From Pseudomonadota bacterium (GTDB lineage Bacteria; Pseudomonadota; Gammaproteobacteria; Steroidobacterales; Steroidobacteraceae), in contig JAEYXD010000044.1 in NCBI GenBank assembly GCA_023428645.1, positions 1 through 27,706 of the forward strand: a stretch of DNA of 27,706 bases, written 5' to 3'. Of this stretch, positions 7,943 through 16,174 are shown one piece after another; position 1 is the first letter of the stretch, and each line of letters begins with the position of its first letter. The position numbers and the translations under genes were made by a program. Under the pieces are notes generated by a model, which was not told the DNA's origin, ran no database searches, and saw only the letters and a list, made by a program, of their open reading frames with translations.

Positions 7943-9427
7943 TCAGCGCTTCCAGTCGAACGACCGCGCAACTGCTTTGTGCCACGAGCCGTAATAGCGC
8001 TCGCGTTCGCGCGCCGTCATCCGCGGCGACCAACGCTGCGACACATCCCAGTTTCGTTTGAGCTCGTCGATGCCGCGCCAATACCCGGTCGCGATTCCCG
8101 CGGCATACGCCGCTCCGAGCGCGGTCGTTTCCAGCATTCTCGGGCGCACGACCGGCGTGTCGAGGATGTCCGCCTGGAACTGCATCAGCAGCTCGTTCAC
8201 GACCATGCCGCCGTCGGCGCGCAGCTCGGTCAACTGGATGCCGCTGTCTCGCTCCATCGCCGCGACGACATCGCGAGTCTGATACGCGGTTGCTTCGAGC
8301 GCCGCGCGCGCCAGGTGGCCCTTGGTCGCGAAGCGCGTGAGCCCGGCGATCACGCCGCGCGCGTCCTCTCGCCAGTAGGGCGCGTACAGGCCGGAGAAGG
8401 CGGGCACGAGATAGACATCGCCGTTGTCCGCGACGCTGCGCGCCAATGCTTCGATCTCCCCGCTCGCCGCGATCAAGCCCAGGTTGTCGCGCAGCCATTG
8501 CACGAGCGCGCCGGCCATGGCGATGGAGCCCTCGAGCGCATAGCGCGCCGGTTCGTTCCCGACTTGATAGGCGACCGTCGTGACCAGTCCCGCTTGCGAT
8601 GCAATCGGGCGCTCTCCCGTGTGCATCAGCAGGAAGCAGCCGGTGCCGTACGTGTTCTTCGCTTCGCCGGGCGCGAAGCACGTCTGGCCGACGAGCGCCG
8701 CCTGTTGATCGCCGAGAATGCCCGCGAGCGGCACGCCTCGCAGCGGTCCGGTCGCGATCTCGCCGTAGACGTGGCTCGACGGCACGATTCTCGGCAGCAC
8801 CTCGCTCGGAATGTCGAAGGCGCGCAGCAAGTCCGCGTCCCACTGCAGCGTCGTGAGATTCATGAGCTGCGTACGGCTCGCATTCGTGACATCGGTGAGA
8901 TGTTTGCCGAGCAGATGCCGCGCGAGCCAGGCATCGATCGTTCCGAAACACACGCGTCCGGCATTCGCTGCGCTGCGTGCGCCCGCGACATTGTCGAGCA
9001 GCCAACGCAGCTTCAAGCCGCTGAAGTAACTCGCGAGCGGCAGGCCCGTCGCGGCGCGAAATCGATCTTGTCCGCCGTCCGCGCTCAACTGCGCGACGAG
9101 CGGATCGACGCGCGTGTCCTGCCACACGAGCGCGTTGTGCAGCGGCGTGCCGTTCGCACGATCCCAGATGACGGTCGTTTCACGTTGATTCGTGATGCCG
9201 ACAGCGACGATGTCGCGAGCATCGAGCCGAGCGCTCGCGAGCGCTGCGGCGACGACGAGGTCGGTGTTGTGCAGGATCTCGGCGGGTGCGTGCTCGACCC
9301 AGCCCGGCTGCGGGTACAACTGAGCGTGCTCGCGCTGCGCGCACGCGACGATCGTGCCGTCCCGATCGAACACGATGAAGCGCGTGCTCGAGGTGCCTTG
9401 ATCGATCGCGCCGATGTAGCGGGTCAT
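7943..9427 (-). CDS. glpK: Glycerol kinase
   Basis: A 494-residue FGGY-family kinase that phosphorylates glycerol to sn-glycerol 3-phosphate with ATP in the cytoplasm. The N-terminus MTRYIGAIDQGTSSTRF carries the phosphate-binding DQGT loop. TNQRETTVIWDR and WQDTR form the substrate region, YGTGCFLL lies mid-protein, and the C-terminal domain has LRADGGMVVNELLMQFQAD and GAAYAAGIATGYW. Length matches the family (about 500). The start is the ATG of MTRYIG; upstream in-frame codons look non-coding. No glpF or glpD is adjacent, so it is a stand-alone glp gene here. It is divergent from the protease gene at 9621, with a candidate promoter at 9463-9492. Confidence 0.96.
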   Translation of the reverse strand: MTRYIGAIDQGTSSTRFIVFDRDGTIVACAQREHAQLYPQPGWVEHAPAEILHNTDLVVAAALASARLDARDIVAVGITNQRETTVIWDRANGTPLHNALVWQDTRVDPLVAQLSADGGQDRFRAATGLPLASYFSGLKLRWLLDNVAGARSAANAGRVCFGTIDAWLARHLLGKHLTDVTNASRTQLMNLTTLQWDADLLRAFDIPSEVLPRIVPSSHVYGEIATGPLRGVPLAGILGDQQAALVGQTCFAPGEAKNTYGTGCFLLMHTGERPIASQAGLVTTVAYQVGNEPARYALEGSIAMAGALVQWLRDNLGLIAASGEIEALARSVADNGDVYLVPAFSGLYAPYWREDARGVIAGLTRFATKGHLARAALEATAYQTRDVVAAMERDSGIQLTELRADGGMVVNELLMQFQADILDTPVVRPRMLETTALGAAYAAGIATGYWRGIDELKRNWDVSQRWSPRMTARERERYYGSWHKAVARSFDWKR

Positions 9428-9462
9428 GCCAGCGTCGTCTCTCACCGTCGTGCGAGAAGGAC

Positions 9463-9492
9463 TTAATACCTCATTCGACTCCGCCACGTCAT
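9463..9492 (-). promoter_or_regulatory. Candidate sigma-70 promoter for glpK
   Basis: On the minus strand, ATGACG (9492-9487) and TATTAA (9468-9463) are separated by 18 bp, each matching four of six consensus bases. This would start transcription about 30 bases before the glpK ATG. An 8-bp palindrome GTCATGAC (9488-9495) overlaps the -35 element and could be an operator. Both are read by eye only. Confidence 0.35.
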
Positions 9493-9620
9493 GACATCGC
9501 GACGGGAATCGCCGACGCCCATTGTCGCCGCCGCACGCTCCGGAACTGCATTCGAGAGGTGCCCGTTCGAGTATCGATGCGCCCTCGCCGGGGCGATACT
9601 GGTTGCGGGAGCGAGCTGTG

Positions 9621-11087
9621 ATGCCGAGCCACAAATCGAGGGGCCGTTCACGCGTATTCCTTTCCTATGTGTCGATCGCCGTGCTGGCCTGCGCGTGCTC
9701 GCGTGATCCGCACGCGCAGTCGGAGCGGCGCACCGCCGAGGCGACCCCACCCGCCGCGATGCAGCAGCTGCCGAACTTCGCGTGGCTCGTCGAGCGCTAT
9801 GGTCCGACAGTCGTGAACGTCGACGTCATCCAGACGCAAAGCGAGGAGACGGCCGGTATGGCGGAAGGCGACCCGCTATCGGAGTTCTTCCGTCGCTTTG
9901 GGATTCCGGCGCCCGGTGGTCGAGGCGGTCCGGGCGGCTCGACGCCCGCTCGCGGCATGGGCTCGGGATTCATCGTCTCGGAGAACGGCTACATCATCAC
10001 GAACGCGCACGTTGTTGCCGAAGCAGATGAGGTGACCGTGCGTCTCACGGACCGGCGCGAGTATCCCGCGAAAGTCATCGGCGCCGACACATACACGGAC
10101 ATCGCGGTCATCAGGATCGGGGCGAAGAATCTGCCGACCGTGAAGATCGGCGATCCGAACAAACTGCATCCAGGCGAGTGGGTCGTCGCGATCGGCTCGC
10201 CGTTCGGCCTGGAGAACTCGGCGACGGCCGGCATCGTGAGCGCAACCTCGCGCGCGGTGTCCGGGAACTCGCCGGTGCCATTCATTCAAACCGACGTGGC
10301 GGTGAATCCCGGCAATTCCGGCGGGCCGCTCTTCAATCTGCAAGGTGAGGTCGTCGGCGTGAACTCGATGATCTTCAGTCAGACCGGCGGCTACATGGGG
10401 TTGTCGTTCGCGATTCCGATCGACGTGGCGATGAACGTCTTCGACCAGCTCGTCAAGACCGGCAAGGTCGTGCGCGGACGGCTCGGCGTCACCGTTCAAG
10501 ACGTCACTGCGCCGCTCGCGAAGTCGTTCGGGCTGGAGAAGCCCATGGGTGCGCTCGTCAGCTCCGTCGAGCCGAAAGGACCCGCCGAGGCCGCTGGTCT
10601 CAAGAGCGGCGACGTGATTCTCAAAGTAGGTGATCACGCGGTCGATCGCTCCGTCGACGTGTCGCGCGCGATTGCGACGATGAAGCCGGGCACGACGGTC
10701 AAGCTCGAGGTGTGGCGCGATCGCAAACCGCAGACGATCAACGTGAAAGTGGGCGAGATGCCGAACGAGCAGCGCACCGCGACGCGGCAGGGCGGCGCAG
10801 GCACGCAGGAGGAGCAGGCGAAACTCGGCTTGACCGTGCGCCCCTTGACCAGCGAGGAGCAGCGGATGGCGGACACCGAAGGCAAATTGCTCATTCAGCA
10901 AGCGACGGGCCCCGCGGCCCGCGCCGGGCTGCAGCAAGGCGACATCATCATCGGCGTGGCGGGTGAGCGCATCGATTCGATCGAACAATTGCGCGCGAAG
11001 ACGCGCAATCTGAAGGCGAACGACAGTGTTGCGTTGCTCGTCGAGCGCGAGGGCGCGCAGATTTTCGTCCCGTTGAAGGTCGAGTAG
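9621..11087 (+). CDS. Do/HtrA-family periplasmic serine protease with two PDZ domains
   Basis: A 488-residue DegP/DegQ/MucD-type protease-chaperone that degrades or refolds misfolded envelope proteins. An export signal (hydrophobic VFLSYVSIAVLACAC) may be cleaved as a lipoprotein, but the lipobox is poor. A Gly-rich loop (GGRGGPGGS) precedes a trypsin-like domain with the complete catalytic triad: His130 (TNAHVV), Asp160 (YTDIAVI) and Ser233 (GNSGGPL). Two PDZ domains follow (about 300-390, starting RGRLGVTVQ, and 405-488, containing AARAGLQQGDIIIGV). The chosen ATG is preceded by GGGAG about nine bases upstream; an in-frame Met at 9522 lacks a signal context. The degP/degQ/mucD distinction cannot be made here. 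Confidence 0.95.
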   Translation: MPSHKSRGRSRVFLSYVSIAVLACACSRDPHAQSERRTAEATPPAAMQQLPNFAWLVERYGPTVVNVDVIQTQSEETAGMAEGDPLSEFFRRFGIPAPGGRGGPGGSTPARGMGSGFIVSENGYIITNAHVVAEADEVTVRLTDRREYPAKVIGADTYTDIAVIRIGAKNLPTVKIGDPNKLHPGEWVVAIGSPFGLENSATAGIVSATSRAVSGNSPVPFIQTDVAVNPGNSGGPLFNLQGEVVGVNSMIFSQTGGYMGLSFAIPIDVAMNVFDQLVKTGKVVRGRLGVTVQDVTAPLAKSFGLEKPMGALVSSVEPKGPAEAAGLKSGDVILKVGDHAVDRSVDVSRAIATMKPGTTVKLEVWRDRKPQTINVKVGEMPNEQRTATRQGGAGTQEEQAKLGLTVRPLTSEEQRMADTEGKLLIQQATGPAARAGLQQGDIIIGVAGERIDSIEQLRAKTRNLKANDSVALLVEREGAQIFVPLKVE

Positions 11088-11154
11088 CGTGCTTTAGCAA
11101 ATTCTTAGCAACTGCTGAGGAGCGATTTAGGAATGCCTCGCTCGCCGTATCCCT

Positions 11155-11187
11155 AGGATGCCGTCCTCGCCGCGCGAGCGGCATCCT
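11155..11187 (+). promoter_or_regulatory. Stem-loop in the leader of the hemerythrin-like gene
   Basis: AGGATGCCG (11155-11163) pairs exactly with CGGCATCCT (11179-11187). Inside, CTCGC (11166-11170) pairs with GCGAG (11174-11178) around a CGC loop, leaving a two-base bulge. The structure lies 68 bp after the protease stop and just before the GGGGAG ribosome site of the next gene. It may terminate protease transcription, act as an operator, or affect translation of the hemerythrin gene. No T-run follows. Confidence 0.5.
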
Positions 11188-11203
11188 GGATTGGGGAGCA
11201 GAC

Positions 11204-11899
11204 ATGGCAGCCGTCATTCGACATGAGCCCGCATCGAGCCGCGATCGTTACAACATCTACGTCATCGTGCACAAAGGATTGCGGGGCTTCATGACCGACG
11301 TGCTCATGCGATGGGGGCGCGTGGACGTGGCCGATGATTGCGAGCGCGGCCAGGCGGTCGAGCAAGCGCGCGAGCTGCTGGCGCTGTGCAAGGGGCATTT
11401 GCAGCACGAGAACGGGGTCCTGCATCCGGCCATCGAGCGCGTGCGCCCCGGCTTCACGGCACGCATCGCATTGGAGCATGCGGGCCACGAGGCCGAGATC
11501 ACGCTCCTCGAGGCGCAGCTCGCCGAGCTGGTCGATGCGCCACCCGCGCAGCATGCGCCGCTCGCGCAACGCTTCTATCAACGCCTCAGCGGCTTCGTCG
11601 CCGAGAACTTGGAGCACATGCTCGTCGAGGAGACGGAGAATCATCGCGCGCTCATCGAGGCGTATTCCGACGAACAAGTGCTCGGCCTCGAGCAGGCGAT
11701 CGTTGCCTCGATGCCGCCGGAGAAAACCTTCACGTGGCTGCGCTGGATGATTCCTCACATCAACGCGACCGAGCGCGCCTTCATGCTTGGCGGCATGAAG
11801 GCCGGTGCGCCGGCCGAAGTGTTCGCGGGCGTGATGGCCCTCGCCCGCGAAGTGCTGAGCCAGCGCGACTACTACAAGCTCGAGCGCGCGCTCGCTTGA
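11204..11899 (+). CDS. Hemerythrin-like (HHE) domain protein
   Basis: A 231-residue cytoplasmic protein that looks like a hemerythrin/HHE cation-binding four-helix bundle, which in characterised members holds a di-iron centre binding O2 or NO. Candidate metal ligands in order: VHKGLRG (helix 1), HLQHENGVLHPAI (HxxHE-like, helix 2), EHAGHEAE (helix 3) and ENLEHMLVEE (helix 4). The C-terminal 90 residues (WLRWMIPHINATERAFMLGG) are an extension beyond the bundle. A strong GGGGAG sits six bases before the ATG. The stop is 1 bp from the stop of the convergent GAF-domain gene. The metal and ligand are not proven by the sequence. Confidence 0.8.
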   Translation: MAAVIRHEPASSRDRYNIYVIVHKGLRGFMTDVLMRWGRVDVADDCERGQAVEQARELLALCKGHLQHENGVLHPAIERVRPGFTARIALEHAGHEAEITLLEAQLAELVDAPPAQHAPLAQRFYQRLSGFVAENLEHMLVEETENHRALIEAYSDEQVLGLEQAIVASMPPEKTFTWLRWMIPHINATERAFMLGGMKAGAPAEVFAGVMALAREVLSQRDYYKLERALA

Positions 11900-11900
11900 G

Positions 11901-13244
11901 TCATTCCGAGTCCAGCAACGTCACCGGGCGCGCGACGCGTAAGCGAAAGCGGCCGCGCCCGGTGCTGTCGAGCGCGATCTCGGCACAGCGCTCGGCGAGC
12001 CGGCGCTTCAGCAGGATCAGGCGAGCTTCGAGATTGCTGGAGACATCGGGCAGCTTGAGTGACGGGTCGAGCCGCAGCTCGCGATTCGTGAACTCGTTGC
12101 GGCCCTCGGTCGCGAATGCCTGCAAGAGCTTCCAGAGGATCGCGCCCGCGACGCCTTTGATGAGATAGGCATCGTCGACGAAGATCGTGTCGTCCGCGCG
12201 GTAATGGCGAATGGCCATCGTGCGGCCGCTCGGCTTCGCCGGCGCCACGGGTCGATTCGACTTGCGCGCGTCGTGGTCTCCCGGCGGCTCCAACATGTAG
12301 GCGGCGAGCCCGAGATGCTGCGCGATCGTGACGAGCGCGTCTTCCTCGTCATAGCCGAACTGAGAGTCCGCCGGATCCTCGACATACAGGACGCCGAGCA
12401 AGCGCTGGCGCGCGACGATCGGCGCGGCCAACTGGCTGCCGGGCGCGGCCAGGCCCGGCGCGGGCAGCTCCGCTTCGAGCCGATCCGCGAGTTGCGAGGC
12501 GCGAATGCTCTCGCGTGCGGCGCGGCTGTACGTGTACTCGGATGTCGTGTGAGTGATGCGGATGGCGGTGCGCGACCCGGCGGCGACGCCGATCACGCCT
12601 TGTCCCAGTTGAATCTCGGAACCGACGCCCGACTGCGCATAGCCACGACTCGCCACGAGATACAGCCGCTCGCCGCTCTCATCGAGCCAATGAATCATGG
12701 CGTGCTCGATGGCGAGATGCGTCTCGAGCTCCGCCAGCGTGCGTGTCAACAGATCATCCAGCTCGGTGCACTGCTGAATGATCTGCGAGAGCGAGCGAAC
12801 GGCCGCGAGCAGGCTGCGTCGTGGTGGCGTCGGCAGCTCGGTTTGCTGCGCAACGGCCACGACCTGCGTGACGCGATAGATGTCCGCGCCGCGCAGCTTG
12901 AACACGCCGCTCATGCCGGTCTGCGAGGCGATCCCCGCCAGCTTGGCCTTCATGTTCTCGAACAGCGGGCCTTCGGTTTCCGTGCGCAAGTAATGGGCCT
13001 GCACGCGATAGCGAGCGGCCGTGTCGGGATCGACGACCATGATCGTCGTCACCGGATTCTGCAGGATGTTCTCGCGCGTCTTGTTGAAGAACTGGAACGA
13101 CAGCGCGACGTGCAACGGGTCGACGTAATGCACTTGCGACACATAGCTGCCGTTCGGCACGCCGGCGCGCGAGCACGTCGCGATGACGCCGGGGATCTGG
13201 CCGTCCAGGCAATGACGAATCGCATCGAGCGTGACGCGCGTCAT
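11901..13244 (-). CDS. Split-barrel (PNPOx-like) + GAF + winged-helix-like sensor/regulator
   Basis: A 447-residue three-part protein with no signal peptide or membrane segment. Residues about 5-140 resemble the pyridoxamine-phosphate-oxidase-like FMN-binding split barrel (IPGVIATCSRAGVPNGSYVSQV, VALSFQFFNKTRENILQNP, VTTIMVVDP). Residues about 150-320 are a GAF domain (LDDLLTRTLAELETHLAIEHAMIHWLD in part, GQGVIGVAA, APIVARQRLLGVLYVED). The last 95 residues (DAYLIKGVAGAILWKLLQ, FTNRELRLDP, ARLILLKRRLAE) look like a winged-helix DNA-binding or effector domain, which is less certain. It would be a one-component sensor joining a possible flavin or haem barrel to a GAF switch. The start overlaps the preceding gene by 4 bp, implying translational coupling. 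Confidence 0.8.
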   Translation of the reverse strand: MTRVTLDAIRHCLDGQIPGVIATCSRAGVPNGSYVSQVHYVDPLHVALSFQFFNKTRENILQNPVTTIMVVDPDTAARYRVQAHYLRTETEGPLFENMKAKLAGIASQTGMSGVFKLRGADIYRVTQVVAVAQQTELPTPPRRSLLAAVRSLSQIIQQCTELDDLLTRTLAELETHLAIEHAMIHWLDESGERLYLVASRGYAQSGVGSEIQLGQGVIGVAAGSRTAIRITHTTSEYTYSRAARESIRASQLADRLEAELPAPGLAAPGSQLAAPIVARQRLLGVLYVEDPADSQFGYDEEDALVTIAQHLGLAAYMLEPPGDHDARKSNRPVAPAKPSGRTMAIRHYRADDTIFVDDAYLIKGVAGAILWKLLQAFATEGRNEFTNRELRLDPSLKLPDVSSNLEARLILLKRRLAERCAEIALDSTGRGRFRLRVARPVTLLDSE

Positions 13245-13711
13245 GCGAGCCGCGCTCCCGCCGAGGGACCGGGCGTTTGTTGGAAGCCTTCGCTCGGCGT
13301 GAATTCGATGGCGACCTCGTCGGCGGGGGAGGCGAGGAACGCGCGCGTGAAATCATCGCTGAAGCCGAGCGGCCGCAGCGCCGCCGCGAACTTGCCCACA
13401 TACGCCTCGATCAGCGCGCGTTCGGCATCGAGCACCGTGGTGACGCGTGCATTGCCACCTTTGAATTGCAGCGTGCGATGCGTCGTCGGCACGCTGAACG
13501 TCGCGGAGACCATGGCGCTGGCGCGCACGTCATCGATGAGCTCGGCGGCTTGCGCGGCCGAGACGAAGATTCTGAGCCGCGCCGTGCCGTCGCTCATGGC
13601 AATGCAGCCCTTCGCGCGCGCGATCGATGGAATGAGCTGCGCGCTGCGTGAGGCCAGCGTGATGGATACGCCGCCCATCAGAAACTCGCACAGCTCTTCG
13701 TTCCAGTGCAT
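13241..13711 (-). CDS. Split-barrel flavin-reductase/PNPOx-like protein
   Basis: A 156-residue soluble protein beginning MHWNEELCEFLMGGVSITLASR, the usual opening of small pyridoxamine-phosphate-oxidase-like split-barrel proteins. It continues with IARAKGCIAMSDGTARLRIFVS and a central block ASAMVSATFSVPTTHRTLQFKGG. No catalytic motif is certain, so an enzymatic versus ligand-sensing role is open. It is the first gene of a two-gene unit: its stop overlaps the start of the split-barrel/GAF gene, whose N-terminal domain is of the same general fold. The two probably work together. Confidence 0.7.
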   Translation of the reverse strand: MHWNEELCEFLMGGVSITLASRSAQLIPSIARAKGCIAMSDGTARLRIFVSAAQAAELIDDVRASAMVSATFSVPTTHRTLQFKGGNARVTTVLDAERALIEAYVGKFAAALRPLGFSDDFTRAFLASPADEVAIEFTPSEGFQQTPGPSAGARLA

Positions 13712-13832
13712 CGAAGTCGTCGCGTCGCCCAGTGGGGTGCGTAGCCTCTCCGTTCGTCATCGTCCTGTCTAGATCGAGCGGCGGGGAAGGACGGGGCGTC
13801 CCGTGGGCGTGGCGTCGTGCGACACTTGGGGT

Positions 13833-14495
13833 ATGCCCAAATCAGTAAGGCGCGTGCCTCAGTCGGTGGACCTGCACGGATTCCTGAACGATCGCGCGGC
13901 AGATCCTTCAGCCAGTGGTGCCTGGTACGTGTACTTGTTCGCGCTCGCGGACTGCTCGGCCTTCAAGGTCGGCTTTTCGTGCCAGCCGCTGCAGCGGATC
14001 TGTACGTTCAGCCGCCGGTATTTCGAGCGCTTCGATCTACGACAGTCGCTTCTGCTCGAGGTGCCTGATTGCGAGGCGGCGCGTGCGCTCGAAGCCGACT
14101 TGAAGCTCACCTTTGCCGCGCACCGTGCCGAGGCGCCGGCATGGGTGCCGCTTCCGGCGGGCGGCCACACCGAGTGGTTCGGCGCCGTGTATTTCGGGGA
14201 AGCGGCGGCGCGACTGCGCGCGATCGGCAAAGCGGAGCCGACGTGCGCGTTCGATGTGCTGCGCACCCAGTTGGAGCGCGCCCGCGCGAGCTTCGAGATG
14301 TGGGCCGGTCAACAGGCGCAACTCGTCTGTGAGGCGTGGTCGTCCGCGCAGCGCGGCTACGCCGTGAAGGACCGTCGGGGAGTGCTGCGCGATTGGCTGG
14401 ATGCGTATCGCTACTTCGATCTGCGCCTGTTCAGCGACGAGCCTCGGCTGTACGAATTCGTGCGCCAGAGTGCGCGCGGCCCGGGGCTCCGTTAA
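13833..14495 (+). CDS. GIY-YIG-like nuclease-fold protein
   Basis: A 220-residue protein whose first half resembles the GIY-YIG/T5orf172 nuclease fold. WYVYLF (residues 31-36) matches the first strand, FKVGFS (44-49) the YIG-equivalent, Arg55 follows in QPLQRI, and Glu87 in ALEADLKLTF is the candidate metal-binding acid. The second half is helical (FEMWAGQQAQLVCEAWSSA) with no recognised domain. ATG at 13833 is chosen; an upstream in-frame GTG at 13803 is possible and neither has a strong ribosome site. No restriction, transposition or competence gene is adjacent. The function is unknown; nuclease activity is only suggested by the fold. Confidence 0.65.
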   Translation: MPKSVRRVPQSVDLHGFLNDRAADPSASGAWYVYLFALADCSAFKVGFSCQPLQRICTFSRRYFERFDLRQSLLLEVPDCEAARALEADLKLTFAAHRAEAPAWVPLPAGGHTEWFGAVYFGEAAARLRAIGKAEPTCAFDVLRTQLERARASFEMWAGQQAQLVCEAWSSAQRGYAVKDRRGVLRDWLDAYRYFDLRLFSDEPRLYEFVRQSARGPGLR

Positions 14496-14507
14496 CAGCC
14501 GCCTCGG

Positions 14508-15152
14508 CTACGGGCGCGGTACCAATCCCAGGCGGATGGCCGCGCGGACGAGCTGTGCGGCCGTGTCCACGCCGAGCTTCTGTTTGATCGCCGACTGATG
14601 GTTCGCGACCGTTTTCGGATTCAGCGACAGGTGCCGTCCGATCTCATCGACCGTGTGGCCCTGCATCAGCAGTTCCAGCACCTCGAACTCGCGCGCCGAC
14701 AGCCGCTCCTGCGCCTCCGCGTCCGTCGACAGCGAGGCGAGCGCCAGCGTCTGTGCCATCGCATGGCTGATGTAGCGCTTGCCCGCCGCGACGGCTTCCA
14801 CGGCCTCGACGAGCACATGCGGCGCGCTGGCCTTCGTGATGTAGCCGGCCGCGCCGGATTCGAGCGCGCGCCGCGCGAAGATCACGTCCTCATGCATGCT
14901 GAAGACGAGCACGCGCGCGCTCGCGTGATGCGCCGTCATGCGGCGGATGCCCTCGATCCCGCTGACGCCCGGCAGTGCCAGATCCATGACGACGACATCG
15001 GGATCGAAATGACAGAACAGCCGGTAGGCATCGGCGACCGTCGCGGCCTGACCGATCACGCGCACCTTGCCGCTCTCCTCGAGCAGACGTCGATAGCCTT
15101 CGCGCACGACAGGATGATCGTCGACGAGCAGCAGCGTAATCGCCTCGCTCAT
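14508..15152 (-). CDS. NarL/FixJ-family response regulator
   Basis: A 214-residue two-component regulator. The receiver domain (about 5-122) has acidic residues DD at 11-12, the phospho-acceptor Asp57 (VVVMDLALPG), Ser in VFSMHED and Lys in ITKAS. A LuxR-type helix-turn-helix follows (about 148-212: LSAREFEVLELLMQGHTVDEIG, then LNPKTVANHQSAIKQKLG). ATG at 15152 overlaps the stop of the kinase gene (ATGA); an upstream in-frame GTG at 15161 is less likely. It is cotranscribed with the kinase and divergent from the TonB receptor, a likely target. Confidence 0.96.
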   Translation of the reverse strand: MSEAITLLLVDDHPVVREGYRRLLEESGKVRVIGQAATVADAYRLFCHFDPDVVVMDLALPGVSGIEGIRRMTAHHASARVLVFSMHEDVIFARRALESGAAGYITKASAPHVLVEAVEAVAAGKRYISHAMAQTLALASLSTDAEAQERLSAREFEVLELLMQGHTVDEIGRHLSLNPKTVANHQSAIKQKLGVDTAAQLVRAAIRLGLVPRP

Positions 15153-16114
15153 GGTCCGCACATTGCGGGCAGCGCCGTGCGAATCGCGAAGCCATGGCCG
15201 GGCGAGGTGACGACGTCCAGTCGTCCGCCGAGCATCTCCACGCGCTCACGCATGGAAACGAGACCGAAGCCCGAGCTTCTCGTGCCGAGCTCCATGCCGC
15301 AGCCATTGTCGATCATGCTGAAGACGACCTCGTCCGCGACGATCGAACCGGGGCGGCGATGCAGCTGGATGTCGACCCGATGCGCGCGAGCGTGCTTCGA
15401 CACGTTCGTCATGCCTTCCTGCACGAGCCGGTACAAGGTGAGCGCGACCGCTTCGTCGAGGGAATCGAGATCGCCATCGAGCGCGAGAGCGAGCTGCACG
15501 CTCGGCAGCCGCTGCCGCCAGCCGCCCACGCAGTGCTCCAGCGCCGCCTTCAAGCCGAGCTCGTCGAGCCCGACGGGTCGCAGCTCGCCGATCAGGTCGC
15601 GCACGACGTTCGAGATGTGATCGATGTGTTCGATGATCGCCGACGCCGAGCGCCGCGCTGCCGAGTTCGAGTCGACACGCTGCTGAATGCCGACCGCGTC
15701 GATCTTGACGGCATTCAAGTATTGCCCGAGCTCGTCGTGCAACTCGCGGGCGAGGAGCTTGCGCTCGGACTCCTGCATATAGAGGAACTCGCGTGCGAAG
15801 CGGCGATTCTCCGCGAGTATTCGTTGCAAACGCAGCTCCGCCGCGCGCCGTTGCTCGAGCTCGCTGCGTGCGATCCGGTAGCGACGCCATGCGAACCACG
15901 CCAGGCCGACGGAAAGCGTCACGAGCGTCGCCGGCAGCTCATCGAGCTGCCAGTGCTCGACGCCGCGTGTCCAGCCGAACACGAATTCACTCAGCTCGTA
16001 GTGCGCGGCGAGCAGCGTTCCAGCAAGCGTTGCGACGGCGATGAGTGCGATGTCGCGCCAGGCAGGTGCGTATTCGCGGCCCAGTTGCGACTCTGCCGTA
16101 CGGACGCCGTGCAT
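15149..16114 (-). CDS. HisKA_3-type sensor histidine kinase
   Basis: A 321-residue inner-membrane sensor kinase. Two transmembrane segments (about 21-38 and 60-76) flank a periplasmic stretch of only about 20 residues. A coiled-coil linker (SELEQRRAAELRLQRILAEN) leads to the dimerisation/phospho-acceptor helix with His126 in LARELHDELGQYLN. The HATPase domain has EGMTNVSKHARA (N box), DNGCGM (G1) and GFGLVSMRERVEMLGG (G2). The small periplasmic part suggests it senses within the membrane or through a partner protein. It is paired with the NarL-type regulator downstream. Confidence 0.94.
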   Translation of the reverse strand: MHGVRTAESQLGREYAPAWRDIALIAVATLAGTLLAAHYELSEFVFGWTRGVEHWQLDELPATLVTLSVGLAWFAWRRYRIARSELEQRRAAELRLQRILAENRRFAREFLYMQESERKLLARELHDELGQYLNAVKIDAVGIQQRVDSNSAARRSASAIIEHIDHISNVVRDLIGELRPVGLDELGLKAALEHCVGGWRQRLPSVQLALALDGDLDSLDEAVALTLYRLVQEGMTNVSKHARAHRVDIQLHRRPGSIVADEVVFSMIDNGCGMELGTRSSGFGLVSMRERVEMLGGRLDVVTSPGHGFAIRTALPAMCGP

Positions 16115-16161
16115 GTGGGCTCCAACGGAAATGTACTTACCGGCACTGCATCATGAACGTT

Positions 16162-16174
16162 GGGAAAAATTCCC
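16162..16174. promoter_or_regulatory. Palindrome in the divergent kinase/TonB-receptor promoter region
   Basis: GGGAA-AAA-TTCCC is a perfect 13-bp palindrome in the 177-bp gap between the divergent kinase and receptor genes. It lies 48 bp upstream of the kinase start and 118 bp before the receptor start. It is a candidate operator for the adjacent response regulator, but a single short palindrome proves little. Confidence 0.3.

Noticed and set aside
7886..9466. A 526-codon plus-strand open frame across glpK
   Set aside because: It is the antisense shadow of glycerol kinase, Arg-rich with no motif.
11098..11119. Direct repeat of TTAGCAA downstream of the protease gene
   Set aside because: Two copies of a 7-mer are too short to call an operator or duplication footprint.
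13765..13805. GGACG-GGG-CGTCC inverted repeat in the gap before the GIY-YIG-like gene
   Set aside because: Five-base arms of pure G/C sequence are expected by chance here.
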